64,000 bases of DNA, from assembly GCA_036346275.1 (NCBI GenBank), contig CM070726.1, positions 26,943,410-27,007,409 on the forward strand, given 5' to 3'. A program made the position numbers and the translations under genes. Source of the DNA: Otatea glauca (Eukaryota; Streptophyta; Magnoliopsida; Poales; Poaceae). The notes under the pieces are model-generated. The model worked only from the letters and a program-made list of their open reading frames with translations, was not told the origin of the DNA and made no database searches. The first letter of the stretch is position 1. Every line of letters begins with the position of its first letter. Shown in pieces: positions 51,061-60,738 of the stretch.

Positions 51061-51160
51061 ACTCGGGGTCGGACGACTGGTCTCCGACCAACCACTCGGA
51101 GTCGGACGACTGGTCTCCGACTCAACCACTCGGAGTCGGACGACTGGTCTCCAACCAGCC
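51061..51160 (+). repeat. 33-bp tandem repeat, three copies
   Basis: Units start at 51061, 51094 and 51128, each with ACTCGGAGTCGGACGACTGG followed by TCTCC. The copies are nearly identical. Confidence 0.9.
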
Positions 51161-51403
51161 ACTCAAATTGCTCTAGCTTGAAAATCAATCCAAATCAAAC
51201 TCAAACTTGAGCACACTTTGCCCAAATAAAGTCAAATACTCATCACAAGCATGGATGGACCTCCACATGGTCCTTCAAAGTTATACTATATTCCGCTGTG
51301 TATGACTGTGATTGCATCTATGTTGAGACTGTGTGCACTAGCGTGATCCTGGACTAGTGCGGTATACACAGAGGGTCCGAATTTGCAAATTCGGGTCCCG
51401 ACA

Positions 51404-51589
51404 CCTATCGACTCTAGAGATAATCGATTTGACAAATGGTATCCAATGTGGGAAGAACCATATAAGATTCATCGTCTTGTTGATGGAAATTTTTATATTT
51501 TGGAGATACTGAAAGGGGTGGCATTTTCCAAGTTGATTAATGGCAAGTACTTGAAGAAGTATCACCCAAGTATTTGGGTTGGTTCCTAA
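51404..51589 (+). pseudogene. Host Tat integrase C-terminus (part 4)
   Basis: After the CCTAT duplication the frame reads FDKWYPMWEEPYKIHRLVDG, then NFYILEILKGVAFSKLINGK and a KYHPSIW ending at the stop 51587. This is the usual end of Tat-lineage pol (W-x-GPY-I ... ING-K-L-K-Y-P-S). It joins in frame to 37057. Confidence 0.8.
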
Positions 51590-51981
51590 TCAGCTAAGTG
51601 TAACTATCGGTCGTGAAAAGCTAAATTAACTCGTTGCAGTTAATTCTAGCTATAGACTAAAATAGTAAAAGTAAATTATAGTCAATTACAAACATCAAAC
51701 TTAGGCAATAAGATGAAAGCATAAATAGGAATCGGTTAAACAGCTGATTATAAAAAAATTTACACATTCGAAATATTATTTTGGGACCAACCCATTACAA
51801 GCATTCAACTGCAATTTCTGATGAGCCGATTATATCCTAGGATTGTTAAGCTTAGCTTCGAGAGACGATAGCGCAGAAGTAGCCTTGGCGATGATCTGTT
51901 CCACATCTTCGAGAATCTTGTTGTCTTCATCTTCTGAGTTGGGGACAGGAGCTATCTTGGCCATGTGTTTTTTTACTAACG
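51590..51981. other. Host-element spacer between pol and antisense ORF
   Basis: AT-rich, no open frame of note. The host element's repeated CGATTA/CGGTTA words occur. The part after 51840 may belong to the 3' end of the antisense ORF in a broken frame. Confidence 0.5.
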
Positions 51982-52173
51982 CTATGGCCAAAACAGGCCA
52001 ACTTTTTTATTCTTCAAGGCTAATGCTGCAGATGCCATGTGCTCTTGGGTTTCAGCCAAAGAGGCATTAACTTTAGCCAGCTCTTCTTCCAAGGACTTTT
52101 TTGCCAATTCAAGATTAAGTGTCATTTCCTTGGTGGCCTTGAGAGAATTGGATTCTTCATCATATTTGGCCAT
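51982..52173 (-). pseudogene. Antisense ORF, coiled-coil C-terminal part
   Basis: On the minus strand 63 codons read with heptad spacing and high Glu/Lys/Leu content (LELAKKSLEEELAKVNASLA), predicting a coiled coil. It lies downstream of pol and antisense to it. With 60197-59691 it belongs to the extra antisense ORF seen in several Tat elements. It is cut by the Tekay-like LTR that begins at 52174. Confidence 0.6.
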
Positions 52174-52767
52174 AAGACTTCCACAAACTATCTACCATTC
52201 ATGGCCCACCTTGGCACAATATTCCTTGCCACTTGCCCCAATCTAAATTATTTATCACCCCAGTTGATTAGCATGCACCACGTGCCATCAACAAGTCAAC
52301 ATCGTTTCATGACATACGTCACTACATCTCAACATCATTGTGTGACAACACCCGACACACCTTTCATAAACTTGTTCTATATTCCATTAGTTAAGATTCA
52401 CTTTTGATATTTCAAAAATACATGAGTTGACATGGCATGTCTAAGCATACTATGCACGGTCTAACTAACCCTTGTTGATTATTAATATTAACCAACTAAT
52501 AATGAACCAATCTAGTGTGACAAATAATTATGGCATACAAATGACAAGGTAGGGTATAACTCAATTGGGTAGATTAACTTAATCCCAAACTATTTCGAAA
52601 CAATTGTACACATGAAATAACAAGCATAAGGTAAAACAATATAGCAGTTTTGTAAATTGGGTTCAACATGATCAAAGCACAACTTGCCTCAAAGCACAAA
52701 CTTGCCTTAGGAAAGACCTTATCCTCGCTCTGAACCTTGGTCTTGGTTCAACGAATCCTCCTCGGAC
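52174..52767 (-). mobile_element. Truncated Tekay-like LTR (minus), part 1
   Basis: Read on the minus strand this matches 38640 to about 39210 of the chromovirus LTR. The final kilobase of the LTR is missing: homology starts abruptly at 52174 (TGGAAGTCTT on the minus strand). The rest of this LTR is at 57988-59612. Confidence 0.8.
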
Positions 52768-52822
52768 TGTAACGACCCCCATTTTTACATACTTGCAAAA
52801 ATGGAAATCTAATGTGCATTCT

Positions 52823-52851
52823 GTACTAGTCACATGATCATTAGCTAGTAC
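52823..52851 (-). other. U5 hairpin with compensatory stem change
   Basis: GTACTAG and CTAGTAC form a 7-bp stem with TGATCA in the loop, 55 bp from the LTR end. Where the other LTRs have a C:G pair, this copy has T:A. Confidence 0.6.
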
Positions 52852-55800
52852 GCACATACACACCAATTGGAATCACAACCATACAACGGAATTAATAAGC
52901 GGAAGCTATTATACAAAGAAAACTTTACAACTCAGAGATTATGGCAGCAAAAGAAGCAAAGTCTTATAGTGTGCCCATCCAAAACCCGCAGGCAACTGAC
53001 AAGGCATAATCCTTAGAAAGATTCGATGAAGAAGATCCCGCAACCTGCGACGAAAAGGAATCCTCGAAGCTTCGCTAACTTATCCACCTAAAAACAACAT
53101 ATAAGCAAGGGTGAGTACTTTCATACTCCGCAAGACTTTAGCAACACCTATAATATATGCAGGCCATTTCAAAGGAGGCTACTACAGTTAATTTGCATAA
53201 AGCAGAATTGATATTGTAAATCAAGTTATTTGTAAACGGAATTTGTAAGAGCAAGTTGACTGATATGAAATAAGTAAAGCATAAGTAATACTCACAACCC
53301 TTCGCGAGCGTCGAAGAAATCTAGAAATGGAATCCAACAATGTCGGCCTTTTGACACAAAGCAAAAGCTGCTAAACAGGTTTCAAACCAAAACCCATTTT
53401 TAGAAAATACCAAAACATTTAACTAGTGCAAGTTCACCAAGTTTCCCATGACTGAGGGGACGGCTAATCGATTAGATTTACACTCTGTAGATGTGTACAA
53501 CTTTACCCACAAGTCATGACCTTTTCTTTTTGCCGCATGTTTCACGCACCTTTGGCTTGTGGCCAGAATGTTCATGATGAAAACCTTTACATTACCTAGG
53601 TTAACTTTGCATCAGCCCGGGACGTTAAGCCCTCGCAATAGAAACAGAAACACACACCCAAGACTTGGATCCATTCACATCACACCCAACACCACGTTTC
53701 TGCTCATGGCAAGGCGTATACCGTTGCATTGGTATGTAGAAACCCCTACAAGCAGACCTGGAAAGGAATGCCTGTGCAATCTCCCGCCTTCCATAAATGC
53801 AAAGTTAAACTAGATAACTTAATTGGTTTAAGGCTGCCCCATCCTAACACTTGTGGTTTGTACAGATTATCTTGGATCATACAACACTAAGTTCGGTCCT
53901 TAATCCGACACGGGCGATACTCCACCCTACACTACGTGCAAATCCCTCTACATCTTCGGCTAGTGCCAATAATCGCCCGTATGAAAACCATAGTTTTATT
54001 TTGGGTTTTTAATGAAAATACCCATAACCAACAGCTTCATTTCCAACATTCTCCATTTCTCAAGAAACAAATTTTGATCTGATCGTCAACCTCATTAGTT
54101 CTAAAAGCATGGCTAAGCATGGATAGTTATGAAATCGTATATACCCATGATAACATTAAATAATTATTTATGCTCAATTATGGTATCAAGGTTCACATGT
54201 TCATACTTATCAAGGAAGTTTCATGAGACAACAGGTATAACTACCAGTACCACAAAATAGTGAATTTACAGAAAGTAAACGCATGCATGAAACATTTTAA
54301 TAAACACAATGCAAATTGGATACAGGGATCGAGATGATCAAAGGGGTGCTTGCCTTGCTTATTTATTGCTTACGACGAAGACGTGGCCACGGCTGACGGA
54401 GGCAATGACGGAGGAAGGGACGTCGGATTCTACGCGTCGATCAATCGAAAATATAGCAAATAATAAACTTCAATAAGGGCAAAAAGAAAACAGACATAAA
54501 ATCAAACAAAGATTCACTGCAAAAAAAACAGGAATGCTTTAGGGTTTGGATTGAATGATTTCAAGATCTCATGATTTAGTTAAATATACTTTCATGCAGT
54601 TAATGGCTTTTATGACGAACACAACATGGTTTCTTTTATTGGTTATCTAACCTTGTCTTACGAATTCAAGAGGCTAAAATTATGAATTCTTACTTTTATA
54701 ACTTCAAATTATAGATGCTAAAATTATTTGGATTAAAAGAAGTAAAACACAAATTAAAGGGGTATGCGAATAGCACTTAATTCTTTAAGTGATTTGCATA
54801 AGAAGGGTTTTGAATAAGTTAGATCTATTAAACTAGGTTACTAGATTTATGCATGATTTTTAAGAAGGTTCTGGTGATACAAATATATTAGCTACAAACT
54901 TCAATATTACAAGGTTCACTTATTCATATTATGAAGCTCATTAATCATAATACTTAGGGTTATTTGGCTAATAGAATTTATATGTAAAACATGATGAAAT
55001 AAGATTATTTCATCAGAATTGGGTAGCATATACTTTGAAGAACATTACTAAGCTGATTTCATACATTTTAGTGTTTAGACGACACATTGTACGGGTTGTT
55101 GAAAATGCTTAAGAGTTTTTATAATTACACAATAAAGATTCAGTTTTTGATATAAGTTTGTGACTACACCTTATAGGATTATTTATCCATTTTTCAGGCA
55201 TTAACAGGGGATGACCCTAGAATCGTTTTAAAACTTCGCGATATTTGGCTTTTATTCGATAAGTCTTCCTACAAGTAATCATTATGGCCTATTATGAACT
55301 TAATTCAACTTTGCACAAACATAAGATATTTTTACACCAACAGCAGGGATATTATTTTCAAATTATTAGGAATTAGTTTCATCAATTTTGATGTTCATTT
55401 GTGAAAGTTATAACTATTCAAATTATACAAGTATTAATACTTCGACTACTAAACATTTACTGCTTTCTATGGTAAACATTAAATATTATTATACATCTGG
55501 AATCCTTGTGATGCTAGGAGTATAACAAAACTGGTTTGGTGATTATTTGAATTCATTTGATCCATATTTTAACTATTTGATTTCCTATGCATTTTACATT
55601 TAGGTTATTTCATATTTCTCAAGAGAACTCAAATCAAGTTCACTTCTTAATTATTTTGGAAAATTCAGGTATTCTACTATCATAATAATATTTAGAAATC
55701 CATTTTACTTATTTCACCTTTCTTTCATACAAGCTATGCATATTTGAATTTCTAGTGTATTAAATGAAATCTTTAATAGAAAATAGTTCAACATAAATGA

Positions 55801-56755
55801 AACTTAAATATTTTTTATATATTTGAACTTCTGGAAGTCTAAGGATTCCAATGAAATTTGTTTCATTTAATTCTCAGTTCATTTGCATTATTTATATTCA
55901 TAGCCTACGCTTCATCCTTTTCATTAAATTTGAATTTCAAATTCATTTATTGCTCATTTTCAGAATATTTTTGCATATTATGCATGTACTTGATTTTAGA
56001 TGAATTTATAATTTTATTTCATCTCATTTGGATTAAAGATTCGAAAGTTATTAACGTTTGAAGTGGCTCTGTTTCGGAAAATCAGAAATACGCTTTGTAA
56101 ACTGGAAAGTGCTTTTACCCTTTTGAACTGGAGTTGCTCCCGACCGGCTGACAGAAGAGGCCCACCACGCAGTGAGACAGAACAGAGGCCTCACTTCCAC
56201 GGCTTGCCGCCGGCGAAGCGGCTCGGGGGAGGTCCGGGCAGCGGCGCAGTGGGCTTCAGGGAGGTGAGCCGTACTCAGGGGTGGCTCCCATTTGGTCGGA
56301 GACGCAGCAGAGAGATGCGCCACCGAGGAGAGTCGGAGGCAATAATGGTGGGTCACCGGAGAAGATGGTCGGAGATGGTTCGGCTGGAATCGGTAGCAGC
56401 ACGAGCATCAGGGGACACTAGGGGTTCTATTTTGCCCGCCGATGAGATTGGAAGGTGGCCGGAATGGGCTACCACCGCGCGCCGTTTTTGGAGAAGAAGA
56501 ACATTAGGGGGCGACGGTGTTTCAGTTGACGATTCCCAATTATTGTTGAGGGCTTTTGGTGTCTATAGTTTACTGATGGTGAGGTTCAACGGAATTTGGG
56601 AATGGTTCTCCACATTACGAGAATTACATTTGGCTTTGGGTTTTTGGAGCTTTCGGCCATGGCGGTTATAACGCAAATTTAGGCACTCTGGCTAGATAGA
56701 AGCGAGGGAAAGAGAGGGGAATAGACGGGTGACGCTTCTACGTATCCAGGGTTAG

Positions 56756-56763
56756 CTTTTATA
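56756..56763 (-). promoter_or_regulatory. TATA box of the 5.2-kb LTR
   Basis: TATAAAAG on the minus strand, at the border of the GC-rich region. Confidence 0.45.
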
Positions 56764-57987
56764 CGCAGCAAGGGTGGTGATCGGCAGGGTTTGAACGCGC
56801 GGCAAATGATGCGGCAATTCTGTTCCAGACGACAAGCTGGCGCGGATTTCCTTCGGCGATGTGCAGCACTGGAGAGTGGTCAAGGCATGGCGCACAGCTT
56901 CCGAAGATGAACGTGGCGCCAGTTGATTGTGCGAGCGGCGCGGTGCGGTGCATTGGCAAGGGCTCGGTTGAGCTGAGAACCTGAGGCAGGCACGCGCGGG
57001 ACAGAGACAAACGGAGGGCATCGATTGAAGGAAGGAGGAAAAGAAAAACGGGACGACCGACTGACGGATGGGACCGGGACCACCGGGCAAAGGCTGAGAG
57101 GCTTTCCCGTTACCGTGCCAGCAAACGATTACGGTATGGAGGTTGACCCACATGTCAGCGAGAGAGGACGAGACAAGAGATAAACTTCAGCTCGAACAGC
57201 TCCATGTGGGCATTAAAACTGCTATCAAATCGTGGTCAATTTTTCTAAAACTTTTTGACTGGTTTCTACTAGAAGTTTTCACCACTTAATAAAAATATTG
57301 GCTCAAAATATCTTATATAAATTTTATATAAATTCTGACACTGTGCACTGTCCAGAATTTGCATTTCGGTATTTTATTTATTTAAGGGTTAAAATGGTAT
57401 TATTTATTTTTTAAAATTTTATGAAGAGTTATATTTAGGTTAGGGATGTCTATAAAAATTTCAGGTCAAAATATTGCATAATTAGTTTATAAAAATTCTG
57501 ACATGATAATTTTCAGATTTTCAAAGCCTTTATTTTTGAATTTTTATAAGGTCTTAATGACATTATAAATTCCTAGAATGTTTACCAGAGATAAATTCTA
57601 CTATGAGAGTGTTATAATAAGTTTTATGGCTCCAGATAAGTTCCGAATATTTTACATTAATTCTGACTTACACTGTTTCTAGTTAAAAGAGGTGTCACTC
57701 ATTTTATTTATTTATTTTTGTGTGCATAAAATTTTTACTTGTTGACCTTACTAACTTACCAGCATGGTTAGGGTTCCCTGGTAAATTTTCCAAAATTTTA
57801 CTTTTACCTTTTTATCTTTTTACCATTATCCATTCTTTAATTCTATTTGTTTGATTTTTCATTCAATACAAAAATCCAGGAAAATCCAAATAAATTCTAA
57901 TAATGCCAGGAAAACTCAGAAATAATTATATTCAAATTCAAAATATTTATTTACGTATTATGGTATTTTTCAGGATGTTACACGGAC

Positions 57988-59612
57988 GCTTCGCACAATT
58001 CGACGTCTATGTGAAACGAGACAGAAAGCCAAATAAACACCAAAATAGAGAACAAACAAACTCTAAAAATAAAAAACAATTATCATTAAATAGATCACAA
58101 TTTTATAAATTTTTAAAAATTTGAATCACCTCAATCGAAGGGCGTATGAGGGAGAACGGGCTCATAAAAATTCAAAAATCATAAAAACTCTGTAAATTGA
58201 AAAATATCGAATTAATCAAATTATTTTTATATTAGAAAATATGATTATGATGTCAGCAATTCTCTGGCGCTGACACATTTCTCTGGTCCATGAAACTGAG
58301 TTGGCCCACGGTGGACCAGGTTCATAGTCATTACTACAGTTGACGAGTGGGGCCGGGTATAAGCTGTCGTGGCATGACACCGATTGCCCACGCATGCAGC
58401 TGACCGGGCACCACGTCGCCACACTTGCTGACATGGAGCTGACCTAGTTACTGCATGGCATACACACGTTAATCTCTGGTGCCACCACCTCAGCTGGTGG
58501 TGTGCGGGACCCAAGGGTCGCCGGCGGCGACCGGGATGGGCACTGATAGCAAGCTCATGACCTCGCGGTTCAGGTGACGCTGTTACCTCGTTCCCTGGTG
58601 ACCTGAGACGTCCACGGCAACGGCTGCGAACTCCGGCGCCCAGGGTCCTCGGCGACAAAGAGCCACAACGGTCTCCCCACAGATCTGCCGCGCGCACGAG
58701 GTAGTCCTCAACAAGATGAAGCTTTCAAGACCACTCGTGAGCTCTGACATGCAGCAATGGCGGCGAAGCAGCGTAATCTTTTCGACTGTGGCGCACAGCA
58801 AAAAGGTTCGATTGCGGCCAAACGACTACGAGATTCAACGATTAAACCTAGGGCAAGATCCTGTAGAGCCTATACGCTCCTAAATAGCTGCAAGAGCCCT
58901 TGTCGTACATGATCTGGTCACCTCACCCATGGCGGCGCGGCTGGCTCGGAGCAGAGACCAATTCGGAGACGAAAGCCTTGGCGGTGACGTGTGGCACAGC
59001 GGACGGTTACGATGCTCACTTGCGCAGCTAAATCCCAAACGCACATGAAAACAAACGGTCGAGATCGCATAAAACTCCTAGCATCACGATCAATCGCAAC
59101 CGCACACATGCAATCCAATGGCCACCGAATTCGAGCTACGTGGCCTCATTTAAAACATGAGATTCAAATCCAACGAATGATCCCTAGGGTTCCACAGACA
59201 TGACCGAAAAGGTTACACAGGACTGGGCCAACCGGCGACGGATCGGGCCTATAGGCTTCTCGGGCGGGCTCACAAAAATAGGCCAAGCTCATATTATTCA
59301 ATAATTTAATTTACTTTTCGGTTTAATTTATTTCCAGAAAATGGACAAATGTAAATAAAATATAAAAACCCTCATAAAAATTTTGGAAAATATTTTGAGA
59401 GATTTTGAATCCAAATAAAATATTTTTGACAAAACTTTATTTAAAATTTATCTATAAACAATTAGTTTTCTCAAAAGGCCAAATACAAATATATTTAATA
59501 AATTCCAAACAAATCCAGAAAAATCTAATAAATTCAAAAAAATCATAAAATTCATAAATAACCATAAAATAATAATAAACTTTCTTTTAAAGACAAAATT
59601 TGGAATGTCACA
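57988..59612 (-). mobile_element. Truncated Tekay-like LTR (minus), part 2
   Basis: Read on the minus strand it starts TGTGACATTCC at 59612, then the AT-rich start, the GC-rich part (58240-59280) and the 'agacgt...gaa' junction matching about 38605 of the chromovirus LTR. A 5' TSD cannot be checked because the other LTR end is lost. ORFs at 58245-58697 and 58918-59203 are GC-driven. Confidence 0.8.
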
Positions 59613-59690
59613 ATTTCTCTGCTATGACCTAATATACTTGAGTTGGACCTAGAGAAACGTCGTAGAACATATATTAGTTAAGCCACATAT

Positions 59691-60197
59691 TCAAAAAGGC
59701 CACACGCTCTCAATCAAATGCTGGGCTGATTCCTCTGTTTTTGCTTTGGTGGAAACAAGGTTGTATTGGGGTTTGGCACTGAAAGCTAGTATTTGGTCTC
59801 CATCTAGCCTCAACCAACACAGCTGCACTACGTCAAGAAGAGTTGGGCCGATAAGACCTATCTTGAATATGAAGGTGTTCAAGGTGTCCAACTAGAAGTA
59901 ACATGCCATGGCTACCAAGGGTTTATTGGCTTCTAGGTCGGCTATAAATAAGGGAAGACACTCCGCTATGCCCATATGTTCCCATAAGGGCATTTTCTCT
60001 ACCGCTACTCGATTATACCAATCCTGCCAACCTTTTTCTCTACCGCTACCCGATTGAAGCCGACTATGTAGGAGTTGTGAGCAAGGAGGTGTGAAAATGA
60101 TGGTGTAAAGTGCGGTATTTTTAGAAGGGTAAAACCAGTGGCATTTGGTAGGTAATTTCATTGATGTTTCAAGGGAAAATATGGTGAGAAATTGCAC
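59691..60197 (-). pseudogene. Antisense ORF with plant-mobile-domain similarity
   Basis: The minus strand between pol and 3' LTR gives one frame of about 169 codons with a single stop at 59892, probably a TGG-to-TAG change. It reads VEKMPLWEHMGIAECLPLFI, then VAMACYF, stop, TLNTFIFKIGLIGPTLLDVV and WLRLDGDQI. The pattern (W-x-x-x-G-I, then a Thr-x-Thr-Phe stretch, T-L-x-D-V, G/R-L-x-x-x-G) fits the aminotransferase-like plant mobile domain found in MAIN/MAIL-type proteins and in some retroelements. The role in the element is unknown. It continued toward 52173-51982 before the LTR insertion. Confidence 0.6.
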
Positions 60198-60335
60198 GTT
60201 CCCAAATTTTACTGCATGAGAAATGAGAAGTTACTGAGAATAGCAGCGAGAACAGCGTGAAAGAGAAAATTCATGGCGAAGCCGATTACGATAATTTTTG
60301 GTATATTCATATCATCTCCCAAAAATGGGGGCATA
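60198..60335 (+). other. Spacer and PPT before host 3' LTR
   Basis: Non-coding, ending in AAAAATGGGGGCATA (60320-60335), the usual polypurine context ahead of Tat-type LTRs. Confidence 0.7.
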
Positions 60336-60696
60336 TGTTGACACAGAATTTGGCATAAGTAGTCGATTTAGGAAGATGAAATTCAAGTATGGATAAAGAA
60401 ACTTAACTGATATCGGTTTAAGATGGGATCTGTCTTTTGGAAGTTGAGGTCGAAACGAATCACGGATTTTCAAGAATCAGAGAAGGATACGACCGGTTGA
60501 AGAACTGGTGAAGGATACAATTGGCTAGAGCACTATAAAAAGGGAAAAATAGATCTTTATCGTCTAATCGGCTGTAATAGCTGTTTAGATCCTTTCTTCT
60601 TGCTGATTGCTGGATCAAATCGGTTGACATGCCTTGAGCCCTTTGAACCCGGTGTTCGCGTGTTTTGAAGCCGATTGACTCTTTTTCGATGCCAAG
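60336..60696 (+). mobile_element. 3' LTR of host Tat element
   Basis: It starts TGTTGACACAG right after the PPT. The TATAAAAAG box is at 60534-60542. It aligns with 4140-4636 to its last bases (TTTTCGATGCCAA), with internal deletions. It is short and diverged. Confidence 0.75.
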
Positions 60697-60738
60697 TATA
60701 CACAGAGGATTTCGAATTTGGTAATCTAGGTTCCAACA
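60697..60738 (+). mobile_element. 42-bp tail of an older Tekay-type LTR
   Basis: The sequence TATACACAGAGGATTTCGAA and onward to TTCCAACA matches the terminal 42 bp of the chromovirus LTRs (40166-40205). It directly follows the host 3' LTR, so it is probably the target into which the host element inserted. Confidence 0.55.

Larger units (their letters stand above)
49054..51277 (-). mobile_element. Sirevirus-like solo LTR, 2.2 kb
   Basis: Perfect TSDs AAGTT lie at 49049-49053 and 51278-51282. The ends TGAAGGATC and GGTCCTTCA and colinear blocks match the LTRs of 19648-29628, but this copy is about 0.6 kb longer. The extra length is due to two tandem-repeat tracts (49291-49500 and 51061-51160) and a doubled promoter region (50340-50360 and 50510-50525). 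No internal region is present. Confidence 0.9.
37063..51403 (+). mobile_element. Full-length Tekay-like chromovirus
   Basis: This Ty3/gypsy element has a 5' LTR at 37063-40205, PBS, orf0, gag, protease, RT, RNase H, integrase with chromodomain, PPT and a 3' LTR at 45948-51403 (itself carrying a solo LTR). Perfect TSDs CCTAT lie at 37058-37062 and 51404-51408. About 13 differences in the first 315 bp of the two LTRs (about 4%, counted by eye) would suggest an age near 1.5 million years at 1.3e-8 substitutions per site per year. Very long LTRs plus a chromodomain after integrase fit the Tekay/Del clade. Coding regions carry several stops and frameshifts, so it is no longer autonomous. Confidence 0.93.
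45948..51403 (+). repeat. 3' LTR of chromovirus, split by a solo LTR
   Basis: It starts TGTATCACCCC and ends GGGTCCCGACA. Without the solo LTR at 49054-51277 and one TSD it is about 3.2 kb, colinear with the 5' LTR. The hairpin is repeated at 51335-51360. At 48430-48474 it carries about 45 bp replacing 13 bp of the 5' LTR, and near 47466 another extra stretch. Confidence 0.92.
52768..57982 (-). mobile_element. 5.2-kb solo LTR
   Basis: TG...CA unit of 5215 bp with perfect TSDs CGGAC (52763-52767 and 57983-57987). On the minus strand it starts TGTAACATCCTG. A TATAAAAG box sits about 1.2 kb in (56756-56763), a GC-rich part at 56050-57200 and long AT-rich sequence after it. Near its end come GTCAGTTGCCTGCGG and the hairpin at 52823-52851, both shared with chromovirus LTRs. 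No second LTR, PBS or coding region is present. The 202-codon ORF at 56063-56671 is GC-driven and unrecognised. The unit is homologous to 31360-36389. Confidence 0.8.

Noticed and set aside
49291..51160. Evenly spaced repeats suggestive of a CRISPR array
   Set aside because: Repeats are directly tandem without unique spacers and sit inside a plant LTR with a perfect TSD.
56063..56671. 202-codon ORF on + strand
   Set aside because: It lies in the GC-rich part of the 5.2-kb LTR, opposite to the LTR's sense strand, with overlapping ORFs on both strands and no recognisable motif.
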